Assembly (NCBI GenBank): GCA_963669155.1
Contig: OZ022594.1
Span: 18,829,274 to 18,893,273 of the forward strand
DNA: 64,000 bases
Direction: 5' to 3'
Source: Arbacia lixula
Lineage: Eukaryota; Echinodermata; Echinoidea; Arbacioida; Arbaciidae
Shown here: positions 11,736-23,182 of the stretch, one piece after another
Layout: every line of letters begins with the position of its first letter
Numbering within the stretch: position 1 is the first letter of the stretch
Made by a program: the position numbers and the translations under genes
The notes under the pieces: model-generated
The model's input: only the letters and a program-made list of their open reading frames with translations
The model's database searches: none
What the model was told of the DNA's origin: nothing

Positions 11736-12790
11736 CCCTTACAAAAAAATCTCTATGGTACACCATACAAACACCATAGCAAATCTACCATAGAATACCA
11801 TACAAACACCATAGCAAATCTACCACAGATCTACCATTCATTTACCATAGAACTAATTTAAATAATTGGGACAAATTTATTCATTTATTCAAATTAAGCC
11901 ACACCTACATATTCTACCATTCAATTACCATACAGATACCATAGGTCTACCATTAAGCTACCATTGATCCACCATTCATCCACCATAGATTCATCTACCA
12001 TAGAGCCACCATTCATCTACCATAGAGCCACCATTCATCTACCATAGAGCCACCATTTATCCATCATACAGCCACCATTCATCTACCATAGAGCCATCAT
12101 TCATCTACCATAGAGCCACCATTCATTCACCATAGAGCCACCATTCAGCTACCATAGAGCCACCATTCATCTACCATAGAGCCACCATTCATCCACCATA
12201 GAGCCACCATTCATCCACCATTCCTCTACCATAGAGCCACCATTCATCCACCATAGAGCCACCATTCATCCACCATAGAGCCACCATTCATCTACCATAG
12301 AGCCACCATTCATCTACCATAGAGCCACCATTCATCTACCATAGAGCCACCATACATCTACCATAGAGCCACCATTCATCCACCATTCCTCTACCATAGA
12401 GCCACCATTCATCTACCATAGAACCACCATTTATCTACCATAGAGCCACCATTCATCCACCATTCATCTACCATAGAGCCACCATTCATCTACCATAGAG
12501 CCACCATACATCTACCATAGAGCCACCATTCATCTACCAGAGAGTCACCATTCATCTACCATAGAGCCACCATTCATCCACCACAGAGCCACCATTCATC
12601 CACCATGGAGCCACCATTCATCTACCATAGATCAACCATTCATCAACCATTCACTACCATTCAAAATATGCAACAAAATGGTACGCTGAATTGTGGCATT
12701 TTGGAATGGTATACATGTATTCAGAATGGTAGTTTGGGTCTTGATCTATGATTAGCAGAATGGTGGCTGTAGTGCGTTCTATAGTACAAA
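11736..12790. repeat. CCATAGAGCCACCATTCATC minisatellite
   Basis: A unit of about 20-21 bases, CTACCATAGAGCCACCATTC, is repeated some forty times from about 11950 to 12640, with CCACC/CTACC variants. The left edge begins CCCTTACAAAAAAATCTCTATGG. Toward the right (12650-12790) the word appears in the opposite orientation (GAATGGTG, GGTAGTTTGG). Related arrays are at 28816-29400 and 33560-33849. Confidence 0.9.
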
Positions 12791-13338
12791 GAATGGTGAC
12801 TATAATACATGTACATGTGTATATTGAATTTTCGAGAAATCTGAACTTAAATGTTCACTTACAATACACAAACGACGCTTATTAAAAATGAATTGAATGA
12901 AAGCGGCAGGATGTATTTCGTTTATATCAAAAGTTGTATGCATGCTTCATTTTTTCTAAATAATCGGCAAGTTCAAAAGAAACAACTGAAATTTCATATA
13001 CAGTGTGTACAAAAACATGACTTAAATGAAAGGGAAATTAGAAATATATAAACATGTACGATTAAAACTGAGGCACTGACTTGTAGCACAGGATTGCTCT
13101 AAAACATCGTATAAACATGTACAATAAAAACTCTAATGAAAGTAAAGTTCATAATTGCAAATTTGCAACACATATTACTTGGACTTGTTCTACTAAGTCG
13201 TAATATATGTACCCACATTTACATCACCCTAGTTTTTTAAACTAAAGAAATAACAATTTGAAACAGAACACACTGAAGCAAACTGGTACAGGCCAGTTGA
13301 TGGTCTCGATCTGCACCATTATGCAGATTGCACTAAAT

Positions 13339-14809
13339 TGCTGTTAATGATGAGGAAGTTAGCACGTCAATGACGAGTAGCTTGTTGCCCATGCACTTCC
13401 CTTGATTATGACCACCTAATCCTTGGTGAGAATCACCCTCTCCTGAGGACGTTTGGAGCTGAAAAAGCACACACACAATAAAAAAAAACATGATTAATAG
13501 ATGTATCTTGATTTCCACAGCAATATTTATTTGTGTGCTGTACTAAATTGTGTGAGTATATGTTATTTTCTTGAAAAATATGGCATTCCACAACCTGCGA
13601 TAATAGAGAACGGTTGCTAATTAGCTTAATATTCATAGTCCTGCAGGTCAATTTTCTTATTTTTTGTATTTTTTTTTTTTTTACATGTGTACAGTTCACA
13701 ATAAAAAAAATTGGGACGTCATGGTTATCATCACTCCAATTTGAGCAATAAAATGTCATATCAATGGAAATGAATTCATGGTGGATCGATGCACCATGTA
13801 ATATCTTGGCTCAAGATTTGAAGTTAACATGCCAAAATTTATGCAAAAATATTGCATTGCAATACATGTATTGAAATATTACCACAAATAACAATCAACA
13901 TCTATGACACTTACTTATCTCTCTTGATGTGTCGTTTGTTGCCGATGGCAGCATGGAGGAACACAAACAGGCAGCACCAGTACCAGATCGCCTTCCCTCA
14001 TTTGGACAAGAAGATTATGTACAGTAGTCCTGAGAACATAAAGAGAAAACAAATTATTGAAAATATGTTGAAAGTCATGAGAAGTAACTTTTAAATCAAG
14101 ATAGTGCAAAATTACTATGTACATAGTTGGCTTTTTTTAAACTAAAAGTGGGCCCCGTAAAAGAAGATATAGAATGTACGTGTATTATTACTTAAACATT
14201 TTACTGGCATGCAAATGCTAGAAATACCATTTATTTTTAAGCATGAAAAACCAAATTGATAACATTTAATATCAGATAGTCTAGTTAATTGTGGTGAAAG
14301 AAGGGCTTGTTTCACATTTCATTGTACACTGTACTAAGTTAGTCATGCCACATCACGTACATGTCGTTTTATTCGACTAATTGTTCCAGCATTCTTCAAT
14401 TCACGACTAGGACCAAAATTAATGATCATCCGGCCAAGTGTCCATGCATGCTTACTGCTTTGGTAATTTTCAGTCAGATTTCATTCTCTATAACATTTGA
14501 ATTGCCCTCAGTATGTTGCAACATAATTATAATTCACCAAAGTTTCAAAGATATCATCACCTTAAATCGATTGCCTAAGAGCACTTTAATTTAGTAGCTT
14601 TAAATTATGATTTATCTTTGACACAGCATTAACTATGGAAAGTGAGTTATTACGTGTACTAAATTACAAACCTGTGTTTCCTCCAGGGCATGGAATATTC
14701 CATGATTCCCACTGCAGTAGACATTCCAGATAGTACATGTGTGTTGTACCAGCATGCTGTACATGTATTTATCTTTGTAGTGGCTACCCTCCCTCCATGT
14801 ACAAATCTG
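13339..14809 (-). other. Candidate spliced transcript, unrecognised
   Basis: Three minus-strand blocks have good splice borders. The first is 14690-14809, with acceptor AATTTCTTCAG and donor CACAG|GTTTGT. The second is about 13918-14031, with acceptor TATGTTCTCAG and donor GATAA|GTAAGTG. The third is about 13339-13460, with acceptor GTGTGCTTTTTCAG. One frame joins the first two in phase (ending VCVPPCCHRQQTTHQER and a stop), and another frame is open in the third. None resembles a family I know. It could be a noncoding RNA, a decayed gene or chance. Confidence 0.3.
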
Positions 14810-15127
14810 AAGAAATTAAAAAGGGAATAAAATCACATCAGTATTCTGGACAGCATAATTTAACATATCAGCAATGAGCTATTTAAATGAACACATCACA
14901 TATGTGATGGCTTTCCATTTTGAAGAAAGATGGTCAGGGTAAATCTTAGTTCTTGCCTATCATCTGTAACGAGGTAAATCGTAGATTCCGCCACCATCAG
15001 TTAGCAGCCGTTGTTCACAGCGTACTCCTTACTCCTAGCCCTATGAGGAAATCCACGCTGTATAGCTTGGGGGTATATATGCTACGTCGAGCGTTTTAAA
15101 ATCACATCATTTTGGCTTGCAAAGCCG

Positions 15128-15538
15128 TTTGGGAAAATGGCTGCATAATAGAAATCACAAAAATCTTCTGCCTTACCAAGTTAGTATAATCCTTAAGCCA
15201 GCTGGCATTTTTGTGTCAAAATCAGCAATTTAGACAGGTAGGGTATACTTTTGCATAATTTTGCTGGCTTCAAAAAATTTGCTTCTGTTATCGATATGCA
15301 GGCGCTCGTATATTTTGAATGAGGCTTGATATTGATACCAACAAGGCTTACCGGTATAGTATCGATGATGACATGTACTGTTTTGAAACCAGCAAAAGTT
15401 AGATTCTGTGAAAATTACATACCCGTCTGTAACTGTGGCACAGAAAGCAACCTTTCAGTTACCTGTTACGCTGGCTAAAAGATACTTGGTAAGACTTAAG
15501 AGTATTTTTGTGATTTTTACCGAGCCATTTTCCAAATG
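15128..15538. repeat. Foldback element (about 410 bases)
   Basis: The left arm (GGGAAAATGGCTG..ATCACAAAAAT..CTTACCAAG..AGCCAGC, 15131-15203) is reverse-complementary to the right arm (GCTGGCT..CTTGGTAAG..ATTTTTGTGAT..AGCCATTTTCC, 15470-15533). The arms are imperfect. No target duplication was read and there is no coding capacity. Confidence 0.65.
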
Positions 15539-15855
15539 TTTACCAAACCAACATGTGTGCAATAGATTCGAGTTTCGAGTTACGTACAGAATTGCCAAAA
15601 TCAACAACTAATCAAATCACTGCTAAGCTCGACTCTCTTGCTCCAAAGCCAGCTCATGTTTGAGCGGGCTGGTCGCAGTTAAACCTAGCTTACTCCATGC
15701 ATATACATCATGTAGGCATCTGATCTATGACCAACAATCATGCTCACCAACAAAGTAAACGTAGAATAGATCTACATGTAATTGATTGGCACAAACAAGA
15801 CTTGAGAAGACTGTGGTCAGCACCCCGTCCCCTTACTGCGACCAGCCCGCTCACG

Positions 15856-16133
15856 CTGCGACCAGCCCGCTGCGCGGGAGCAGTCCCGGGGCTACCCGTC
15901 CCCAAAACTTGAGTCAAGATAATGATTTTTATCCTACACAGTAGGATCTAGAGTAACTAACTTGACTAGAATAGCACTTTAGAATATCACGGAAGAGAGG
16001 AATAATTAAAACAGTCGACAGGATAACTCTTGTACACGTACAATACTAACACCATTGTTAGTACATGGGGACAGCTATATGGGCTAGCTACATGTAGCCC
16101 CGGGACTGCTCCCGCGCAGCGGGCTGGTCGCAG
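15856..16133. repeat. Perfect 39-base GC-rich inverted repeat
   Basis: Bases 15856-15894 (starting CTGCGACCAGCCCGCTGCGC) and 16095-16133 (ending GCGGGCTGGTCGCAG) are exact reverse complements about 200 bases apart. Two more copies of GCGGGCTGGTCGCAG occur near 15664 and, inverted, near 15838. The arms are far more GC-rich than their surroundings. Confidence 0.85.
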
Positions 16134-16494
16134 TAAGCTACATGTAGCTTGCAGAGCTGTTTGTCAGCTAGTGTGTGACTCTACTCTAGTGACAATAATT
16201 ATGTAAGAAACATGTACTATATTCAACTTCACAATAATCCTACTGTAGTAAATACCATAAGGCCTTACCTGATGTTGATTGGCAGGAGATGACAGAGATG
16301 ATGATGGTATATTTTGCCCCTCTAACCGCCAGACACATTCTGATCCTGTTTTCAAAATTTGTAACCTGCATAGGCCAGCCGGCCAGCTAGGGCTCCTATT
16401 GGTTGCCAAAAATAGCCCAATCCTAGGCCCAGCTGCATTGCACTCTGCATGCAAGGTGTATGTATGAAAAACCCATATCCTACATGCATACACA

Positions 16495-16530
<36 letters not shown>

Positions 16531-16554
16531 CAACAAGTCTTTTGTGCAGACCTG

Positions 16555-16700
16555 GGCCCCGTAACATAAAGAAAGGTTAGCGATTAATCGCTATTTTTCA
16601 ATCAAGCGCTAATAGCGATTAATCGCTAAAATCCGTAACATAAAGCCCCTCTCCAATCAAACGCTATTAGCGCTTGATTGGTTGCGATCAATCGCTAAAT
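16555..16700. promoter_or_regulatory. Harbinger left subterminal repeats
   Basis: The end motif CCGTAACATAAAG occurs twice (about 16559 and 16631). Between and after lie palindromes AGCGATTAATCGCT, AGCGCTAATAGCG and CGCTATTAGCGCTTGATTGG. Iterated subterminal words in Harbingers are candidate binding sites for the Myb-like protein or transposase. Binding is inferred, the repetition is seen. Confidence 0.6.
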
Positions 16701-17254
16701 GATTTACAATTGTTTTCCATGAAACGACTGACCGTATAGCCTAGCGATTTTCTTGCCTGTCAGCAGTTACCGCCAAGAGTACGCTGCACGAAACCATCAT
16801 AACAACGACCGTAAGTATCTAAATATTGCATGATTACCCGAGTATGTCGTTATATCATGATATCTTGTGCTAATGGATATTAATATTAGTACGTATTTAG
16901 TCATCGGTGCTAATGATTAACAGATTAATTGTGATAAAAGTAGTTTTTTTCAACACGATTTACTGCAGTGCCGATTTTGTATGTGATTCATCGCAGCAGC
17001 AATTCACTGCGACAGTCACCGCCAGATAGCACTTGCCAGCCCACCGTGTCCCCAGAGTTCAGGCAGGCCGTGCGCTAGGTTTTACGCTGAAAATATGTGC
17101 GTATTTGAATCATCGTCATTAGGAATTAGCTATGACTATGTAGATAGAGACAGACACAATGCATTACCAGTCATAATTCTGTAATTAATTAATTAATTCG
17201 GCGCTAGTTCATAATTGTATCCACATACTTTGGCACTTATTTTATGAATTTGAA

Positions 17255-17345
17255 CCCTAAACCTCACCCTGACCCTAACCCTAAGTTAACCCTATAAAAC
17301 CCTAATTCTATACCTAACCCTGCAATGACCCTAACCCTAGGGCTG
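17255..17345. repeat. Degenerate telomere-like CCCTAA tract
   Basis: About ten imperfect CCCTAA/CCCTGA words (ACCCTAACCCTAAGTTAACC and neighbours) lie within the Harbinger left part. This is the TTAGGG-type telomere word in reverse. It is too short and degenerate to call an interstitial telomere with certainty. Confidence 0.6.
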
Positions 17346-18051
17346 TAAACCCTAGACAACTTCTTTGCCATTGAATTTGTCCAAAGAGGTGATTTGTAGG
17401 TCTGCAGTAGGGCCCGTTAAGGCCCTCGCCGCGGGACTGCTATGCGGCAAGTACGCGCCTAGCACGCAGCTAGTTACCCGTGCCTAGCCGCCTAGACGTA
17501 GAAATCACTTTTTTGGATAAATTCAATTCTTATGTGGCCCTATTCCTTAACTAGTACACACTCAGTAGTAATAATATACATCCTTTCTTTATATGTTCCA
17601 GTACCTGATCCCCCGTACTTAGATGCTACAGTTGAAAGTATGGTAAGTTCAGACAATTTTTATATTTGTCAGTGTTTGTGTTTATACACATCCTAATTGC
17701 CTATCTTGGTAGACTCCAGTTTTAAATTATGAAAGTTTTCGAAATGGACAGCATTAGCACATTGTGGAGATTAATAACAAAACTGAAAGTAATATTCTAC
17801 CAGTCATGGTCATAGTGCTATTTAACCTGCAGTGGAGATTTTAATTCATTTATATGCACTTTAAAGTTTTTCCCTTATACTGTCAGAGGTTTTATTTGTG
17901 ACTCCGGGGAAAAAAAAAATTCCATCCCACAACCTTAAATAATGAAGGTGCGATGTGTACTTTTGGGTGTTGGGTGTCAAGGATAATGGAATGCTGAATC
18001 TAACATTTCCCATGCCCATGTATTTTTCACTTTCTTGTCCTGTGTATAAAG

Positions 18052-21000
18052 CCAGGAACAAGAAACCCCAGATGGACCGAGGAGGAGATGGTCGTGCTAT
18101 GCACATTTGTCAAAAACAACAGGTTTGTAATATCAAGCTAACAGTATGCTGCTTATTCTTTGTTATAGTTTTTGTTCAAATGCAGTAAGGTCTTCTTCTT
18201 CCAGTGAAAGGACAGTTCTTAAACTAGAATATTGTCATAGTTTTGTGCAATAGTGTTCTAAAGTCATATCAAATGTGTGTAGCATACTGTAGATAATATG
18301 GCCCAAATGTACATGAATCTATGTACATTTTTATGCCAACCCTTCTTTTCTGTTATGAAAGAATATGGTAATTGTGACATAAATGAGCAAAATGAAGTTT
18401 TCATTAGCTTGATTGACATTACAATATGTGTGTGTGATGTTGCTGCTGTCTAAAAATTGATATTATTTCAATAGGCAGTGCTGCTAAATTATAGTGGTCC
18501 ATGGATATCTTGGAAATTATAAGCTGCGAGCATATGCAGACTACTAAAAAGCTTGAAATGGCACCTTTTCAAATGATAGCTATAATGAGGTTTTTTCATA
18601 GTTGAGTCATTGTCCAAGATATATGTCATCAATGTTATCAAAATGTTGTCATAATTAGAAATGATTTTTTACGATATATTGCTATTTGTGATCATACTCA
18701 TAATAATGATAGGTATCCTTCTCCAATAGTATGGACAACTGTAGTGATCATTAGTACATGCATGACCCTTTATGTTATAAGATCAATTTTCTTTCTCCCT
18801 CCTAGGACGAAGCTGTTTGGAAAAGCAGGGCACTGCTCCGACAAGGTATTTATATTCATACTTCATTGTACAGGTGTACTAATAATTGGATACAAATCTG
18901 TCTACATGAATACTGAAACCTAACCTAAATGAATCAAATTAAAGCTGTGTTTCATGAAGAAACCATCAAATGAGGAAAATTAATGTCTGATAACAACAGC
19001 TTTTTACTAGACTGACAATACTAGAAAGGATTGATTAAACAATGATGTGACAGTTCCAAATCATTGCTCGCTGATGTCACCAACCATGCTCATAGCTCTA
19101 GGCCTGTGCAGTATCGCAGATTGGTGATGTCAGGCTGTGATGCTGCCAGAATACTTAAATAGCATTGCACGGTTAGAGAATGATGCTGTTTGATTGTAAT
19201 TTTTTTTAAGCTTTTGCTTTGTTTCATGCATAACACAAGTTTTCCCCAAAATAGAGAGATCATTTTGACTTTTAACTTTCAACCCTTACCCAGGTTGAAG
19301 ATAGGAAGAAAAAATACTGGAAGAGGTGTGCTGGGGCGCTGGCAAAGGAGTGCGGGACAATGAGAACATGGGAGGAGGCACGAAAGAAGTGGACAGACTC
19401 AAAGGTCAGGGCCAATAACTATGAAGCCAGGAAGAAGCAGACTGGTAAGTGTATATCTTAATCATATAAAAATAGTATTTTAGTATGATTCTTCATATGT
19501 ATTCACATGTGAATTAAAATTAATAAAGCTATGTGTAAAGCAACCATTGAATACATTGCATTTGTAGTAACTGGAGCCAGAGCTTGAATCATTTGCAGGT
19601 AAATAGAAAAAAAAAACACAAATGATTATCATCATCATCATCATCATCATCATCATTAGGCATTGTTCAACCATTGTTGGATGAAGTTTCCATGGGCTTC
19701 TATTTGCTGTAATTCTGTTCCATGTTGCGGTGTTTGTGTATGATGATATTTTGTCTCTCCACATTCTCTTTTGTCAACCCCTTCTTTGCTTGCCTGTTCT
19801 TGGTTTGCCAATCTGTGAGTTCCTTGGTTCATCTGTTGTCTTGTGTTCTATATACAATTGGCAGCAAACTTATTCAACCTCCCTCTCATTTTTTTGATGA
19901 TGATGATGTATTGTTCTGTCTTTCTTATCTCTTGCTGTCTTGTTCTGTCTCTATTTCTTTCTCTGCTTTATTTCAAATACATGTAGGTGGAGGTCCACAA
20001 CCCAAGGTTAAGCCGGCCTTGGAGGCGGTGCTTGAGGCAATGGCTCCGCAGGCCAGGCATGGGATCGTTGGTCCCTGCACGGAGATTGGCTGTAGCCAGA
20101 GCAGTTTAAGCTCAGAGGTAATATTAGAGACTAAAACTGTACTTGCTTTTCTATAATGCAATGCCTGTTGTAAAATGCATTGAGCCAATTGGAATTATTG
20201 TATCAACAATGAAGGCCCCCAGGCCCCAACAGAGACCAGTGAAAAACAAAGAGGTCACCCACACCATAATTGCTGCTCAATTGAATACGACATGCTCATG
20301 TCACAGTTTTATTCAATCTGCAAATGGGAACACAGAAACAAAATTGTGATCATAAGTATGATACAAATGTATAATATCTTCTTCAAATTCTGTTCTGAGG
20401 TATACCAAAAGAACAAATACTCTCTTGTTTGCCTTATCTTGCTCACTTCATGTTTATCTTTCAACATATCCAGTTCCCTGTTACACATAGCATCAATCTG
20501 TCCTTTGAGTCTGTACAGCATTCTTTATACTGAAATGAACTATTCACAAGTGAATCTTTTTTTCCCCCAAACATAAATAAGAACAACATACATGTAGATC
20601 TCATCATAAATATCATTATCCATGATGTAGACAACAAAACAAAAGGTGTTGAAACGCACACCTCTACTAATGGGGATATTACTCTCAATTGTCAGCCACA
20701 AACTACCTGTAAACCAATACCAAAGGGCTGGCTGTTGCCGACATAGTCATGTACAGTCATGTGTAGCATTTATGCTCAATATGTTTTCACACATCAGTAA
20801 TATATCATGTCAATCTAGCCACTGAAATCTTTATTTCAAAGATGCAACATCTTGCCTAGACTCAAGAAATTACAATATATACATTTCTTTCTGATAATGA
20901 AGCATTCTCTACTTAGACCAATACACTTTACAATTCATGAATCGACATGAACTTGTGGCAAAGAATGTCATTAATAGAACTTATAACTTATAGTCACTCA

Positions 21001-21443
21001 TGTCATACACTCTTCTTAGCCCAAAGAACACTGCTAAGATTATATGTTAAAGTATACACAAGCGAACTGATCTTTCTCCTATTTTGATACGTTAATTGTA
21101 TTTTCTCACACAGAACACGGATGACGAAGCAGCCGTCTCTACCCTCCACAACATGATGGAGATACCCGACCAACCCCGACCAACGACACCTCAATCCCGA
21201 CCGACACCTCAGCCCCAACCAATGACACCCCAAACCCAACCGACATCACCCCAAACCCGACCAACCCGACGAATGACATCCCAAACCCGACAAACACCCC
21301 GTGACTATAGGCAGGACCTTTTGGACATTGAAATAAGAAAAGCAGACCTGCAAGAGCAAGATCTTGCTCTTCGCAAAGAAGAGGTTTCCCTTTTTAGAGA
21401 GGTGGTGGGTCTCCTCAGGACGCTTATCAGAAAGGACGAATAA
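18052..21443 (+). CDS. Harbinger Myb/SANT-like DNA-binding protein
   Basis: Five exons join in phase: 18052-18122, 18806-18845, 19294-19444, 19987-20117 and 21114-21443 (TAA), about 240 residues. The N-terminal 85 residues form a Myb/SANT-like trihelix domain. The three helix-like segments are RWTEEEMVVLCTFVKNN, KKKYWKRCAGALAKEC and TWEEARKKWTDSKVRA, with the usual spaced Trp residues. The middle is a Gln/Pro/Thr-rich linker with repeated PQTRPT/PQTQPT words. The C-terminus (YRQDLLDIEIRKADLQEQDL onward) looks like a coiled coil. In Harbingers this protein brings the nuclease to the nucleus and to the transposon ends. The start is not settled: a short exon ending ATG at 17640-17642 with donor GTAAGT would join in phase 0 to the acceptor AAAG at 18051. 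Confidence 0.82.
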
Positions 21444-21487
21444 AGCCTGACAGACAACCCATATACATATATATATGTACTGTACTG

Positions 21488-21850
21488 TATATATACTGTA
21501 CTGGGAAGGCAAAAAAGCCTTCAAAAGGTAATTATTAGCAATCTTCTTGTCCATGGTCTTTAATTCATGTATTGTCTATTTTAGAAGCTTGCTGAAATTT
21601 ATTTGCCCTCAAATGATCCATATTTGGAGTAATTAATGATTAATGATTAAATCCTCAAAATGTTTGGGCCGAATATTTTTAGGATTTGTGATTTAATCAC
21701 TCATTACTCGAAATGTAGATCATTTGAGGCCAAATCACATTCAGCAAGCTTCTAAAATGGACAATACATGAATTAAAGACCATTGGCAAGAAGATTGTAA
21801 CAATTACCTTTTGAAGGCTTTTTTTGCCTTCCCAGTACAGTATATGCCCT
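21488..21850. mobile_element. Palindromic TTAA MITE, copy B
   Basis: Right end CAGTATATGCCCT is followed by TTAA (21851-21854). The left end merges with a TA/GTACTGTA-rich tract at 21461-21490, so its border is blurred. The near-perfect foldback shares AAGCCTTCAAAAGGTAAT and AATCTTCTTG.CCA.TGGTCTT with the other copies. It lies about 45 bases after the Myb-like stop codon, inside the Harbinger. Confidence 0.85.
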
Positions 21851-22727
21851 TTAATATCATGAATAACACACAATATGTAGCAATCTACAGCAATTTGACT
21901 ACCATGCAGTCGATAAATATCTTTGCCAGCTCTATTTAGATTTATTCTCAGAAAAAGTGTATGTTTATGTTTGGTGGGGAAATTCCTATGTGAATATCAT
22001 ATTCTGCTTTTCCATGTTTAGCCAAGTTTGACAATGTTCATTAACCTTTCATCGAAATCAGAATTCACCCCAACATTATATACCTTATTAGTGTCATGCA
22101 ATACACACATGTACCAACTTTGAAGCTGTTATGTATGATGTTGCACTATTTGGCATTCCATAATGTTGCCATGACTACGGCGCAGAATAAAAGATGGCTA
22201 CAAGCTGGTAACTACATACTGCCGTGTCCGCGATTATTTATTAGTTGTAAGAACCCATTATACACATCAGAAGCAAATCTGTTCTAAAAATATTGCCTAA
22301 ACGGACTCAGGACGGACGGACGAACTTATGAACAGATCGACGGACTGACAAGTAAAAAACATATGTGGCGGAGGCACAATCTACAGCTGTTCCTGTCGCC
22401 TAGACACAGAGACCGCAACAACACACATCACAGTTCTTTGCACTACAGTGATGTTTAGAGGAAAGCAGTGCACTGCTGACTGATGTTGTGGCCGGTGCAA
22501 GGTGGTACCTGAATGTAAAATATAGTCCCTAAAAAACGGTATTTCAATTGTAACTGAAGGATAGTTTTGCACATTTGCTGGATAGGTTCACAAAGGTATG
22601 TCTAGGAATAGCATGCATGTTATAAATTAGAGTACAGTATACATAACTGCTGATGCTAAGATTCATGACATTTCTAAAGGGAAATCTATCTTTAATAGCC
22701 CCGTTATGCCCAGGTGTGATCTATTAA

Positions 22728-23091
22728 AGGGAGTATACTATACTGGGAAGACAAAAAGCCTTCAAAATGTGATTGTGAGCAATCTTCTTGCCAATGGTCT
22801 TAAAATCATGTATTGTCCATTTTAGAAACTTGCTGAAAGTTATTTGCTCTCATATGATCCATATTTGGAATAATTAGTGATTTAATCACAAATTCTAAAA
22901 ATCTTCAGCCCAAACAATTTGAGGATTTGTGATTAAATCACTAATCACTCGAAATGTGGATAGTTTTATGGCAAATAACTTTCAGCAAGTTTCTAAAATG
23001 GACAATACATGAATTTAAGACCATTGGCGAGAAGATTGCTCACAATCACCTTTGGAAAGCCTTTTTGTCTTCCCAGTACAGTATACTTCCT
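22728..23091. mobile_element. Palindromic TTAA MITE, copy C
   Basis: AGGGAGTATACTATACTGGG at the left and the mirrored CCCAGTACAGTATACTTCCT at the right are flanked by TTAA at 22724-22727 and 23092-23095. It is a full-length foldback inside the Harbinger, ending 91 bases short of the transposase stop codon. Confidence 0.9.
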
Positions 23092-23182
23092 TTAAGTGGA
23101 TTCTATGTTATAGAATTAAATCTAGCAATGTGTATTTTGATAGGAGGTAATTAATGTTCACATATTATGGATGATTGACAAC

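Noticed and set aside
11736-12660. CRISPR-like array
   Set aside because: The unit is contiguous, with no unique spacers. This is a eukaryotic minisatellite.
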